Shown here in pieces: positions 40,535 through 49,132 of a DNA stretch of 58,917 bases. Source of the stretch: Acidimicrobiia bacterium (GTDB taxonomy: Bacteria; Actinomycetota; Acidimicrobiia; Acidimicrobiales; Aldehydirespiratoraceae). The DNA lies in assembly GCA_022820805.1 (NCBI GenBank), contig JAJEEV010000042.1, positions 1-58,917 of the forward strand. Direction: 5' to 3'. A program made the position numbers and the translations under genes. Position 1 is the first letter of the stretch. The number at the start of each line of letters is the position of its first letter. The notes beneath the pieces were generated by a model that saw nothing but the letters and a program-made list of their open reading frames with translations, was not told the DNA's origin and searched no databases.

Positions 40535-41470
40535 ATGTTGTTGACCATGGCTGAAGCCGCGGTTCTCAAACGCATGAGCGAGCAGCATGGAGTGATTTCG
40601 AGACGCCAGGCGCTGGAGGACGGCGTGACCGACGACCAGATCTCCCGGCGCCTGCGGACCGGCCGGTGGGTTCGTGCCGCTCGGGGCGTCTATCGGCACG
40701 CCGTCTTCCCGGAGACCCCGCACTCGCGACTGCAGGTCGCATGCCTCGCCTGCGGGGGGCTGGCCAGCCACCGGTCCGCGGCGGCCCTTCACGGCATCGA
40801 CGGCTACAAACTCGACCGGATCGAGGTCGTCGTGCCGTGGGCTAGACGGCTGACCATCAAGGGAGTGGGCCTCCACCGAACGACTCAAATGGACCTGACC
40901 AAGCCCGTCTTCCGCGACGGCATCCTGTGTACCGGGATTGGACGAACTGCCCTGGACTTGGCGGCCGTCGTCAGCCGCAAGCAGGTGGACTACACCATCG
41001 ATGCGATCCTCCGACAGGGGCTGCTCCGCCTCTCGGACCTCTATTCGGTGTTGGTGTCGCACTCTCGCCAGGGACGCACCGGCTGCGGCCCCTTCCGGGA
41101 TGCCCTCGAAGAACGGCGGGGCGACGATCCGGTGCCCTTGAGTTCGTGGAGCCGCATGGTGTCGGACTTGCTCGTGGAGTCCGGACTCGACCGACCGGCA
41201 CTGGAGCACCGCATCTGTGATCGCTCGGGAGGACTTGTCGCGCAGGTTGACCTGGCCTACCCGAGTCATCGTGTGGCCATCGAGCTCGACAGTAAGCGCT
41301 GGCACCTCAACAGCGTGTCGTTCGAGCGAGACCCACGGCGTCGCAACGCCTTGACCCTGGCCGGCTGGACTGTGCTCACGTTCACTTGGAGCGACTACGT
41401 GGACCGCTCGGGCCAGCTATGTGCCACCGTCGCGGGGCTGTTGGCTCCAGCCGAGCGGCGCGCCAGCTAG
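40535..41470 (+). CDS. AbiEi-like winged-helix / Vsr-like nuclease-fold protein
   Basis: 311 residues. The N-terminus (MSEQHGVISRRQALEDGVTD, then RTGRWVRAARGVYRH) is the winged-helix domain of AbiEi-type antitoxins; the C-terminus (AIELDSKRWHLNS, ERDPRRRNALTLAGW, VLTFTWSDYV) has the pattern of DUF559/Vsr-fold endonucleases, including the D/E...E-x-D and late Arg/Asp positions. Such two-domain proteins are common in actinobacteria, usually without the AbiEii toxin, and their role is not settled. No toxin gene is adjacent. ATG 40535 or 40547 are both possible. Flanked on both sides by pairs of P repeats. Confidence 0.75.
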   Translation: MLLTMAEAAVLKRMSEQHGVISRRQALEDGVTDDQISRRLRTGRWVRAARGVYRHAVFPETPHSRLQVACLACGGLASHRSAAALHGIDGYKLDRIEVVVPWARRLTIKGVGLHRTTQMDLTKPVFRDGILCTGIGRTALDLAAVVSRKQVDYTIDAILRQGLLRLSDLYSVLVSHSRQGRTGCGPFRDALEERRGDDPVPLSSWSRMVSDLLVESGLDRPALEHRICDRSGGLVAQVDLAYPSHRVAIELDSKRWHLNSVSFERDPRRRNALTLAGWTVLTFTWSDYVDRSGQLCATVAGLLAPAERRAS

Positions 41471-41487
41471 ACCTCACCCCCCGCCCT

Positions 41488-41541
41488 AGAAATCTCGGTG
41501 CGAATTGTCCGGGTACACGACACACAACCCACCCGAGATCC
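41488..41541 (+). repeat. P-family palindromic repeat, pair 3 copy a
   Basis: AGAAATCTCGGTG and CACCCGAGATCCC as complementary ends, core GTCCGGGTACACGACACAC. From AATCTCGG to CCAGGGACGG it is identical to copy b, 71 bp later. Confidence 0.85.
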
Positions 41542-41558
41542 CAGGGACGGAGTGGGCT

Positions 41559-41612
41559 CAGAATCTCGGTGCGAATTGTCCGGGTACACGACACACAACC
41601 CACCCGAGATCC
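41559..41612 (+). repeat. P-family palindromic repeat, pair 3 copy b
   Basis: Identical to copy a over about 60 bases including the flank CCAGGGACGG, which indicates recent duplication or correction of the pair. Between the AbiEi-like gene and sdhC. Confidence 0.85.
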
Positions 41613-41680
41613 CAGGGACGGGGTCGGGGAGGCGCAGTGGGGGTTCGGGGTGGGGGATGCGGGGCGATAGGTTTGGGTTG

Positions 41681-42463
41681 ATGGCGCGGACGGTCACCCC
41701 CACCGGTGCGGGCACTAGCGAGCGGGTACCGCCGCTGCGGCGCCGTCGCCGAGAGCTTCCCTGGCCGTTGAACATCTACCAGACCGCGGTCGGCAAGAAG
41801 TACGTGATGGCCGGCACCGGGATCGGGCTGCTGGCCTTCGTGATCGTGCACATGATCGGCAACCTGCACCTCTACGAGGGCCCGACCCAGATCAACGAGT
41901 ACGCCGAGGCGCTGCGGGACCTGGGCGGCCACCTGGTGCCCCGCACCCTGATCCTGTGGGTGATGCGTGTCGGGCTGCTGGCCATGTTCGTGCTGCACAT
42001 CCACAGCGCCTGGTCGCTCAAGGAGATCAGCCGCCGCAGCAGCCCGAAGGCCAACTGGGTGAGCGGCAACAAGCGCTACGCCGGGGGCCAGGACTACGTG
42101 GCCGTCAACTTCGCCAGCCGCACCATGCGCTGGACCGGCCCCATCATCGGCCTCTACGTGCTGTTCCACCTGGCCGACCTCACCTGGGGCTGGTGGCTGG
42201 GCGACGGCTACATACGCGGCGACGTGTACCACAACGTGGTGGAGTCGCTGTCGTCGATCCCGGTGGCGATCATCTACATCGTGGCCAACGTGGCGCTGGC
42301 GGTGCACATCTACCACGGCATGTGGTCGGCCTTCCAGACCCTGGGCGTCAACAACCCGCGGTTCAACCATCTGCGGCGGGGGCTGGCCACCGTGATCGCC
42401 GGCGCGATCCTGGTCGGCAACCTGAGCTTCCCGATCATGGTCCAGGCAGGAGTGGTGGCATGA
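41681..42463 (+). CDS. sdhC: Succinate dehydrogenase/fumarate reductase cytochrome b subunit
   Basis: 260 residues, five membrane helices (for example YVMAGTGIGLLAFVIVHMIG, WVMRVGLLAMFVLHIH, IPVAIIYIVANVALAVHIYH). Histidines in the helices (VHMIGNLH, LHIHSA, LFHLAD, VHIYHG) can bind two b-type haems, as in the Bacillus/Wolinella class with a single membrane subunit, and this agrees with the three-gene sdhCAB set. ATG 41681 is chosen; the frame stays open upstream through the P repeats. It anchors SdhA and SdhB and passes electrons to or from menaquinone. Confidence 0.9.
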   Translation: MARTVTPTGAGTSERVPPLRRRRRELPWPLNIYQTAVGKKYVMAGTGIGLLAFVIVHMIGNLHLYEGPTQINEYAEALRDLGGHLVPRTLILWVMRVGLLAMFVLHIHSAWSLKEISRRSSPKANWVSGNKRYAGGQDYVAVNFASRTMRWTGPIIGLYVLFHLADLTWGWWLGDGYIRGDVYHNVVESLSSIPVAIIYIVANVALAVHIYHGMWSAFQTLGVNNPRFNHLRRGLATVIAGAILVGNLSFPIMVQAGVVA

Positions 42464-42497
42464 GGTCGGCCACTAAGGCCCGAAGCGGGGTGGTGGC

Positions 42498-42755
42498 GTG
42501 AACCTCACGACGGTGGCCGGAACCGACGGCGTGCCCACGGCAATGGCCCGCGCCACGGCTATAGCCGGGCCGGAAGCCGCGCCGAGGGGCGCGCACGGGA
42601 CGGGGCCGGGAGCCGCACAGGGGACCAGACCGGGGGCCGCGCACGGGACGGGGCCGGGAGCCGCACAGGGGACCAGACCGAGGGCCGCGCACGGGACGGG
42701 GCCGGGAGCCGCACAGGGGACCAGACCGGGGGCCGCACGGGGGACCGTCCGATGA
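42498..42755 (+). CDS. Repeat-peptide ORF overlapping the sdhA start
   Basis: 85 codons, GTG start, stop overlapping the sdhA ATG (ATGA). After about 30 ordinary residues it consists of three 16-residue units ([16 protein letters not shown]). No homologue is recognised. It may be a translated leader that couples SdhA synthesis to SdhC, or a non-functional frame through a minisatellite. The perfect coupling geometry is the only argument for translation. Confidence 0.4.
   Translation: MNLTTVAGTDGVPTAMARATAIAGPEAAPRGAHGTGPGAAQGTRPGAAHGTGPGAAQGTRPRAAHGTGPGAAQGTRPGAARGTVR
42588..42735. repeat. Three-unit 48-bp minisatellite between sdhC and sdhA
   Basis: Units contain GCGCACGGGACGGGGCC and CCGCACAGGGGACCAGACC and are nearly identical, one unit having a single A in place of G. 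Each unit is itself made of two related 24-bp halves. Unit length divisible by 3 keeps the upstream frame open. Confidence 0.85.
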
Positions 42756-44671
42756 CGGTGCTCGACGCGAGGGTCCCGGAGGGTCCGATCGCCGACAAGT
42801 GGGACAACCACAAGTTCTCGGTGAAGCTGGTCAACCCGGCCAACAAGCGGCGCTTCAAGATCCTCGTGGTGGGCACCGGGCTGGCCGGGGCGTCGGCGGC
42901 GGCGTCGCTGGCCGAGCTCGGCTACAAGGTCGAGGCCTTCACGTTCCACGACTCGCCCCGGCGGGCCCACTCCATCGCGGCCCAGGGCGGTATCAACGCA
43001 GCCAAGAACTACCGCAACGACGGCGACTCGGTGTACCGGCTGTTCTACGACACCGTCAAGGGCGGCGACTACCGGTCCCGGGAGGCCAACGTCTACCGCC
43101 TGTCGCAGGTGTCGCTCAACATCATCGACCAGTGCGCGGCCCAGGGCGTGCCCTTCGCCCGGGAGTACGGCGGGCTGCTGGCCAACCGGTCCTTTGGCGG
43201 CGCCCAGGTGAGCCGGACCTTCTATGCCCGGGGCCAGACCGGCCAGCAGCTGCTGCTGGGCGCCTACCAGGCCATGGCCTCCCAGATCGCGGCCGGCGGG
43301 GTGACGCTGCACAACCGGGCCGACGTGCTCGACATCGTGGTGAAGGACGGCGAGGCAGTCGGGATCGTCACCCGGGACCTGCTCACCGGCGAGGTGCGGG
43401 CCCACAGCGGCCATGCGGTGGTGCTGGCCACCGGCGGCTACGGCAACGTCTACTACCTGTCCACCAACGCCATGAACTGCAACGTCACCGCGGCGTGGCG
43501 GGCGCATAGGCGGGGGGCGACCTTCGCCAACCCGTGCTACACCCAGATCCACCCCACCTGCATCCCGGCCAGCGACGAGTTCCAGTCGAAACTGACCCTC
43601 ATGTCGGAGTCGCTGCGCAACGACGGGCGCATCTGGGTGCCCCGCAACATGGACGACGCCCGGGCCGCGGCCGACATCGGCGACGCCGACCGGTACTACT
43701 TCCTGGAGGAGAAGTACCCGGCGTTCGGCAACCTGGTGCCGCGCGATGTGGCGTCGCGAAACGCCAAGACGGTGGTGGACCAGGGCCTGGGCGTGGGGCC
43801 GCTGCGCAACGGCGTGTACCTCGACTTCGCCGACGTGATCGCCCGTGACGGCGAGCAGGTGGTGCGGGAGAAGTACGGGAACCTGTTCGACATGTACGAG
43901 CGCATCACCGGCGAGAACCCGTACCGGTCCCCCATGCGCATCTACCCGGCCACCCACTACACGATGGGCGGTCTGTGGGTGGACTACAACCTGATGACCA
44001 ACGTGCCGGGCCTGTACGCCCTGGGCGAGTGCAACTTCTCGGACCACGGCGCCAACCGGCTCGGCGCCTCGGCGCTGATGCAGGGCCTGGCCGACGGCTA
44101 CTTCGTGCTGCCCTACACCATCGGCGACTACCTGGCCCCGAAGCTGGCCGAGGCGCCGGTGCCGACCGACGACCCGGCGTTCGCGGCGGCGGTGGCCGAG
44201 GTCGACGACCGCACCCGCGGCTGGCTGGCCAAGCGGGGCACCCGGTCGGTGGACCACTACCACCGGGAGCTGGGCAAGATCGTGTGGGAGTACTGCGGCA
44301 TGGCCCGCAACCGCACCGGCCTGGAGAAGGCGCTCAGCGAGATCCCGGCTCTGCGGGAGGAGTTCCGGGCCAACGTCAAGGTGCTGGGATCGGCGGACTC
44401 CACCAACCAGTCGCTGGAGCAGGTCAACCGGGTGGACGACTTCATGGAGATGGCCGAGCTGAAGGTGCGCGACGCCCTGCACCGCGAGGAGTCCTGCGGC
44501 GGGCACTTCCGTGAGGAGCACCAGACCCCCGAGGGCGAGGCCCTGCGCGACGACGAGAACTTCGCCTACGTGGCCGCCTGGGACTGGCAGGGTCCGGACC
44601 GGCCCCAGGAGCTGGTCAAGGAGCCGCTGACCTTCGAGAACGTCAAGCCCACCCAGAGGAGCTACAAGTGA
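42752..44671 (+). CDS. sdhA: Succinate dehydrogenase/fumarate reductase flavoprotein subunit
   Basis: 639 residues. FAD-binding Rossmann motif [19 protein letters not shown], covalent-flavin histidine in [31 protein letters not shown], the catalytic TPTGIHP-like block ([11 protein letters not shown]), the Arg-containing [20 protein letters not shown] and [20 protein letters not shown]. Oxidises succinate to fumarate, or runs in reverse. Length and sequence fit the non-proteobacterial type in Bacillus and actinobacteria. Gene order C-A-B; overlaps sdhB by GTGA. Confidence 0.95.
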   Translation: MTVLDARVPEGPIADKWDNHKFSVKLVNPANKRRFKILVVGTGLAGASAAASLAELGYKVEAFTFHDSPRRAHSIAAQGGINAAKNYRNDGDSVYRLFYDTVKGGDYRSREANVYRLSQVSLNIIDQCAAQGVPFAREYGGLLANRSFGGAQVSRTFYARGQTGQQLLLGAYQAMASQIAAGGVTLHNRADVLDIVVKDGEAVGIVTRDLLTGEVRAHSGHAVVLATGGYGNVYYLSTNAMNCNVTAAWRAHRRGATFANPCYTQIHPTCIPASDEFQSKLTLMSESLRNDGRIWVPRNMDDARAAADIGDADRYYFLEEKYPAFGNLVPRDVASRNAKTVVDQGLGVGPLRNGVYLDFADVIARDGEQVVREKYGNLFDMYERITGENPYRSPMRIYPATHYTMGGLWVDYNLMTNVPGLYALGECNFSDHGANRLGASALMQGLADGYFVLPYTIGDYLAPKLAEAPVPTDDPAFAAAVAEVDDRTRGWLAKRGTRSVDHYHRELGKIVWEYCGMARNRTGLEKALSEIPALREEFRANVKVLGSADSTNQSLEQVNRVDDFMEMAELKVRDALHREESCGGHFREEHQTPEGEALRDDENFAYVAAWDWQGPDRPQELVKEPLTFENVKPTQRSYK

Positions 44672-45486
44672 GCACCGGCAACGGGTCGGGCCGGGGCGCG
44701 GCCGGCAACGGGCACGGGGCCCGGCTGCGGCTGAAGCTGCGGATCTGGCGCCAGGCCGGGCCGGACGAGCCCGGCGGCTTCCTGGACGTCGACGCCCACG
44801 ACATCCCCGAGGACTGCTCGTTCCTGGAGATGCTCGACATCGTCAACGAACGTCTCATCGACGACGACATCGAGCCCATCACCTTCGCCCACGACTGCCG
44901 CGAGGGCATCTGCGGAACCTGCGGCGTGATGATCAACGGGCGCCCCCACGGCCCCGAGTCGGCCACCGCCACCTGCCAGCTGCACATGCGCAAGTTCCGC
45001 GACGGCGACGAGATCGTGATCGAGCCATTCCGGGCGGCGTCGTTCCCGGTGGTGAAGGACCTGATGGTGGACCGGCGGGCCTTCGACCGGATCATCGAGT
45101 CGGGCGGCTACATCTCGGCGCCCACCGGAACCGCACCCGACGCCAACGAGATCCCCGTACCCAAGGACGTGGCCGACTTCGCCATGGACGCGGCGGCCTG
45201 CATCGGCTGCGGGGCGTGCGTGGCGGCCTGCCCCAACTCGGCGGCCCAGCTCTTCACGGCGGCCAAGCTCGGCCATCTCAACGTGCTGCCCCAGGGCCAG
45301 CCCGAGCGGTGGCGGCGGGCCGAGGCCATGGTGGAGACGATGGAGTCGTTCTTCGGGTCGTGCACCAACCACGGCGAGTGCACCGAGGCCTGCCCCAAGG
45401 AGATCAGCCTCGACTTCATCGCGGTGTTGAACCGGGACTACCTCAAAGCCAAGGTCAAGAACCGCCGTCTCGCCTCCCAGACCTGA
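44668..45486 (+). CDS. sdhB: Succinate dehydrogenase/fumarate reductase iron-sulfur subunit
   Basis: 272 residues. [2Fe-2S] ligands in [16 protein letters not shown] with a later cysteine (ATATCQLH), [4Fe-4S] and [3Fe-4S] ligands in [15 protein letters not shown] and in [17 protein letters not shown]. Carries electrons from the flavin of SdhA to the haem/quinone site of SdhC. GTG start overlapping the sdhA stop. The following intergenic region holds a P-repeat pair. Confidence 0.95.
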   Translation: MSTGNGSGRGAAGNGHGARLRLKLRIWRQAGPDEPGGFLDVDAHDIPEDCSFLEMLDIVNERLIDDDIEPITFAHDCREGICGTCGVMINGRPHGPESATATCQLHMRKFRDGDEIVIEPFRAASFPVVKDLMVDRRAFDRIIESGGYISAPTGTAPDANEIPVPKDVADFAMDAAACIGCGACVAACPNSAAQLFTAAKLGHLNVLPQGQPERWRRAEAMVETMESFFGSCTNHGECTEACPKEISLDFIAVLNRDYLKAKVKNRRLASQT

Positions 45487-45512
45487 CCCCGGTGCGGGTC
45501 GGGGCCGAGCGC

Positions 45513-45566
45513 CAGATTCTCGGGGTGAGTTCTGCGGCTCTGCGACACACAACCCTCCCGAGATCC
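45513..45566 (+). repeat. P-family palindromic repeat, pair 4 copy a
   Basis: AGATTCTCGGGG and CCTCCCGAGATCC as complementary ends around GCGACACACAACC. 27 bases after the sdhB stop; copy b follows 70 bp later. Confidence 0.82.
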
Positions 45567-45582
45567 TGGGGCGTGGCTGGTG

Positions 45583-45636
45583 CCAGAATCTCGGGGTGAG
45601 TTACCCGGCTCTGCGACACACAACCCTCCCGAGATT
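45583..45636 (+). repeat. P-family palindromic repeat, pair 4 copy b
   Basis: AGAATCTCGGGGTGAGTTA at the left, CCCTCCCGAGATTC at the right, core CTGCGACACACAACC shared with copy a. Confidence 0.82.
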
Positions 45637-45640
45637 CAGC

Positions 45641-45736
45641 GGCGCGGGACCTCGGGGGGCGCGGGACGTGGGGGCGCGGGACCTTGGGGGGCGCGACACC
45701 TGGGGGGCGCGAGACGTGGGGGCGCGGGGTGTGAGG
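45641..45736. repeat. G-rich tandem repeat before the DUF368 gene
   Basis: Six loose units of 15-17 bp, each beginning GGCGCGgGAC and ending in a run of 3-5 G. It directly precedes the DUF368 start. Four or more G-runs on one strand could form a G-quadruplex. Confidence 0.7.
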
Positions 45737-45746
45737 CGGCTGGTTG

Positions 45747-46682
45747 ATGAGTAGGCGGGAGGGCTGGGGGGCTCGGTTGATCTTGGGGTTGGCCCGGGGG
45801 GTGGCCATGGGCGCGGCCGACGTGGTGCCGGGGGTGTCGGGCGGGACCATCGCCGTGGTGCTCGGCATCTACGAGCGGCTGCTGGCCGCCATCCAGAGCG
45901 CGGCGGCCGCGGCCGGGCGGCTGCTGCGAGGCGATTGGCGGGGCTGCGGACATCGGCTGGCTGCGGTAGACTGGTGGCTGCTCGTGCCGCTGGTGGTCGG
46001 CATCCTGGGCACGATCGGGCTGCTGGCCTCGGTGATCGAGACCCAGCTCCACGAGCGCCCCGAGACCATGGCCGGGCTGTTCTGCGGCCTGGTGGCCGCG
46101 TCGGCGGTGTCGGCGTGCCGGCTGTTCGAGTGGCGCGGCGGGGACCGGCTCACGCTGATGGTGGCGTCCGCGGTCGGGACCTTCGCGCTGCTGGGCCTGC
46201 AGTCGGGCCCGGTGGCGGATCCGTCGCTGCCGGTGCTGGCCGGGGCCGGGGCGGTGGCGGTGTGCGCCATGATCCTGCCCGGCATCAGCGGAGCGTTCCT
46301 GCTGCTGATGCTGGGCATGTACGGGGCGGTGATCACCGTCGTCACCGATCTCCGCTATGTGGACGCGGCCGTGTTCCTGGCGGGGGCGACGGTGGGCCTG
46401 GCCCTGTTCTCGACCGTGCTCGGGCGGCTGCTGGACCGGGCCCGCAACCCGGTGATGGCGGTGCTGGTCGGGCTCATGATCGGGTCGCTGCGGGTGCTGT
46501 GGCCCTGGCCCAACGGCGTGGGCGTGATCAGCCGCCACGAGCACGAAGTGATCTCCGGCACCGGCCTGGACTGGCCTGCGGCCGACCAGTGGCTGTCCCC
46601 CACCTTGGCCGCGGCGGCCGGCTTCGCGGCGGTGCTGATCATCACCCGCCTATCCCGCAAGGCAGCACCGGACCGGGCCTGA
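45747..46682 (+). CDS. DUF368 polyprenyl-phosphate transporter (PopT-like)
   Basis: 311 residues, eight or more hydrophobic segments. Hallmark repeats are GAADVVPGVSGGTIAVVLGI near the N-terminus and AMILPGISGAFLLLMLGMY in the middle, the two symmetric PGxSG re-entrant motifs of DUF368. Family members recycle undecaprenyl phosphate across the cytoplasmic membrane for cell-wall synthesis (PopT). ATG 45747 is used in preference to TTG 45744. It is separated from sdhB by repeats and probably has its own promoter. Confidence 0.9.
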   Translation: MSRREGWGARLILGLARGVAMGAADVVPGVSGGTIAVVLGIYERLLAAIQSAAAAAGRLLRGDWRGCGHRLAAVDWWLLVPLVVGILGTIGLLASVIETQLHERPETMAGLFCGLVAASAVSACRLFEWRGGDRLTLMVASAVGTFALLGLQSGPVADPSLPVLAGAGAVAVCAMILPGISGAFLLLMLGMYGAVITVVTDLRYVDAAVFLAGATVGLALFSTVLGRLLDRARNPVMAVLVGLMIGSLRVLWPWPNGVGVISRHEHEVISGTGLDWPAADQWLSPTLAAAAGFAAVLIITRLSRKAAPDRA

Positions 46683-46777
46683 GGACCGAACCGAGACTCC
46701 GGACCGGAACCACACCACGGCCGAACCGCGGGGCCGGGACCGGGCTGAGGGTCGGGGTGGCGGTGGGCTGTTGGGGG

Positions 46778-47770
46778 TTAGGGGGTCCAGTAGGTTCGGT
46801 GGATCACGGAGGCCTCTTCGATGAGGTGGGGGCCGCTCACCTCGATGCGGCGCTGGCCGCTGTGGAGGACGCTGCGGCAGCCGACGCCACGCATGGTCGG
46901 GTTCAGATGGTGGGCTCCGGTGATCTCGAGGAGGTGGTGCTCGCTCATCCCGTACACCATCCGGTTGAGGCCACCCCAGTACATGGACCCGCTGCACATG
47001 GCGCACGGCTCGCAGCTCGTGTAGAGGGTGGCCGTGGCGATCTGGGACGGCGTGAGCTCGGCGACCGCCATCCTCATGAGGTTGGTCTCGGCATGGTTGA
47101 GCGTGCTCTTGCCGGTGATGTCGGAGTTCTCGGCCTCCAGCAGCACGTTGCCGTCGGGGTCGGCCAGCAGCGCGCCGAAGGGCAGGTTCCCGTTGGCCAC
47201 CGACCGGGAGGCCACCTCGATGGCCCGCCGCAGCAGCGCCTCGTCGTGGGCGCTCAACTCGAGGGTGGGGTCCGACGGCCCGCCGGCGGCCCAGAAGGCG
47301 ACGTGCACCGCCGAGGCCTCCTCCACGAGGTGGGGGCCGCTCACCTCGATGTGGCGCTGGCCGGTGTCGAAGATGTTGCGGCAGCCCACCCCGCGCATGT
47401 TCTGGTCGGCGGGATCGGAGCTAGTGATCTCCAGCAGGTCGAGCTCGCTCATCCCGTAGACCATCCGGTTGAGACCGCCCCAGTACATGGCGCCCGCGCA
47501 CATGGCACAGGGCTCGCAGCTGGTGTAGAGGGTGGCGGTGGCGATCTGGGACGGCGTGAGGGTGGTGACCGCCATGTTCATGAGGACGGTCTCGGCGTGG
47601 TTGAGGGTGTTGCGGCTGGTGATGCCGGTGTTCTCGGCCTCGAGGAGGACGTTGCCGTCGGGGTCGGCCATGATCGCCCCGAAGGGCATGTTCCCGCTGG
47701 CCACTGCGGCGGCCGACACCTCGATGGATCGCCGCAGAAGGCGCTCGTCCTGTGTGCTGAGTTCAGTCAT
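46778..47770 (-). CDS. Tandem-fused nucleoside/guanine deaminase
   Basis: 330 residues made of two consecutive CDA-fold deaminase domains of about 155 residues that are clearly duplicates. Each has NMPFGAIMADPDGN / NLPFGALLADPDGN, the zinc ligand and catalytic glutamate in LNHAET, and TSCEPCAMC, so both active sites look complete. The single-domain relatives (guanine deaminase GuaD and other nucleoside deaminases) work as dimers, and this protein would be a covalent dimer. The gene is divergent from the BMP-type transporter operon, so a purine or methylated base is the likely substrate. Confidence 0.88.
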   Translation of the reverse strand: MTELSTQDERLLRRSIEVSAAAVASGNMPFGAIMADPDGNVLLEAENTGITSRNTLNHAETVLMNMAVTTLTPSQIATATLYTSCEPCAMCAGAMYWGGLNRMVYGMSELDLLEITSSDPADQNMRGVGCRNIFDTGQRHIEVSGPHLVEEASAVHVAFWAAGGPSDPTLELSAHDEALLRRAIEVASRSVANGNLPFGALLADPDGNVLLEAENSDITGKSTLNHAETNLMRMAVAELTPSQIATATLYTSCEPCAMCSGSMYWGGLNRMVYGMSEHHLLEITGAHHLNPTMRGVGCRSVLHSGQRRIEVSGPHLIEEASVIHRTYWTP

Positions 47771-47925
47771 CCAACCGAACATAGTTGCCGTACCGTCCGG
47801 TCGGCGAAGGGGCCCGCAGCCTCGACCAGAAGGCGCTCCTCCCGGAGTGGGCCGCGGTTTCGACTCGCCGGGTCCGAGCAACTAGTCTCATGCCGCCCAA
47901 CACGGACAGATCAAGGAGGGCACGG
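47771..47925. promoter_or_regulatory. Divergent promoter region: deaminase / BMP transporter operon
   Basis: 155 bp. A strong ribosome-binding site (AAGGAGGG) stands before the BMP-protein ATG. No TGATAA-N7-TTATCA site and no purine riboswitch fold was recognised. No clear -10/-35. Confidence 0.4.
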
Positions 47926-49074
47926 ATGCGCAGGTTCCGACTAGGGGTTGTGGTGCTCATCGCGTTGGCGCTTGTGGCGGCGTCCTGCGGAGACGACGAA
48001 GCCGAAGAGGTCGCGGCTACCACCACAGCCGCGCCGGCTACGACGGCGGCCCCCACCACGGCCGCGCCGGAGGAGCCGTTGCGCATCGCCTTCATGTACG
48101 ACGGCGAGATCGACGACGGCGGATGGAACGAGGCTCACGAGAACGGCCGCCAATACCTGATCGCCAACATGGACGGCATCGAGACCACGTTCGTCGAGAA
48201 CCTGTCGCCTGGCTCGGAGTTCCAGGCCGCCTTCGAGGACTTCGGTTCCCAGGGCTACGACATGGTGGTCTGCACCACCTGGTGCCAGGACGATGTCCTG
48301 GTGGTGGCGCCCAACTACCCGGACACCGTCTACCTCTCGTGGGGCGGGTACCTGACGGCACCCAACGTCGGCCACTTCGACGGCGCAACCGAGGACGGCC
48401 GCTACCTCGACGGTCTTGTGGCCGGTTCGCAGCCCGATGTGGATCTCATCGGATATGTGGGCGGGTTCGCCATCGAGGAGGTCGTGCGAGGCGTGAACGC
48501 CTTCATGATCGGGGCCCGCGAGCTCAATCCCGACGTTGAGATCCAGGTGATCTGGGTCAACAGCTGGTACGACCCCGCGGCCGAGCAGCAGGCAGCCCAG
48601 GCGCTGGTGGACGCCGGGGCCGACATGCTCGCCGCCGAAGTCAACGCCCCCGCAGTGGCGAGCGTGGCTGAAGCGTCCGGCATCGGCTACATCCACTACG
48701 GGATCGACGGTTCGGGGTTGGCGCCCAACTCCTGGCTGTCCGGCTTCACCTTCAACTGGGGCCCCTACTACCTGTCCCAGGCGCAGGCCCTGGCCGACGG
48801 CACGTGGGAGCCGGCTCTGACCTACGGCGGGCTCCGCGACGGCGTGGTCGGGATGTCGCCGTTCGGTGCTGCGGTCACCGCTGACACCATCGCTCTGGTC
48901 GAGGAGCGCCGCCAGGAGATCGTCGACGGGACGTTCGACTACTTCGCCGGCCCGATTACCGACAACGAGGGCAACGTGGTCATCGCCGAGGGTGAGACCA
49001 TCGCATGGGAAGAGCGCACCCTGTGCTGCCAGTGGCTGATCGAAGGAGTCATCGGAGAGATTCCCGCCGGCTAA
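47926..49074 (+). CDS. BMP-family lipoprotein, purine nucleoside-type ABC transporter binding protein
   Basis: 382 residues. Lipoprotein signal peptide with lipobox LVAASC, then a Thr/Ala/Pro-rich linker (ATTTAAPATTAAPTTAAP) and a PnrA/BMP-type periplasmic-binding fold (LRIAFMYDGEIDDGGWNEAH, GYDMVVCTTWCQDD, DGLVAGSQPDVDLIGYVGG). BMP-family proteins bind purine nucleosides (PnrA, BmpD), autoinducers or other small ligands. ATG 47926 has AAGGAGGG 7 bases upstream. First gene of a five-gene operon with an ATPase, two permeases and an amidohydrolase. Confidence 0.9.
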   Translation: MRRFRLGVVVLIALALVAASCGDDEAEEVAATTTAAPATTAAPTTAAPEEPLRIAFMYDGEIDDGGWNEAHENGRQYLIANMDGIETTFVENLSPGSEFQAAFEDFGSQGYDMVVCTTWCQDDVLVVAPNYPDTVYLSWGGYLTAPNVGHFDGATEDGRYLDGLVAGSQPDVDLIGYVGGFAIEEVVRGVNAFMIGARELNPDVEIQVIWVNSWYDPAAEQQAAQALVDAGADMLAAEVNAPAVASVAEASGIGYIHYGIDGSGLAPNSWLSGFTFNWGPYYLSQAQALADGTWEPALTYGGLRDGVVGMSPFGAAVTADTIALVEERRQEIVDGTFDYFAGPITDNEGNVVIAEGETIAWEERTLCCQWLIEGVIGEIPAG

Positions 49075-49132
49075 GAGGCCGAGCGGACAGGCGGGCCGAC
49101 GCGGCTCTCACCGATCCGCGGGCGCTCTAGAG
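49075..49132. repeat. R1 terminal fragment
   Basis: AGAGGCCGAGCGGACAGGCGG at the BMP-gene stop is close to the reverse complement of the R1 end; the rest is degenerate. It fills the short gap before the ATPase gene. Confidence 0.45.

Noticed and set aside
47771..47925. Purine riboswitch before the BMP transporter operon
   Set aside because: No recognisable P1-P2-P3 arrangement or conserved loop sequences.
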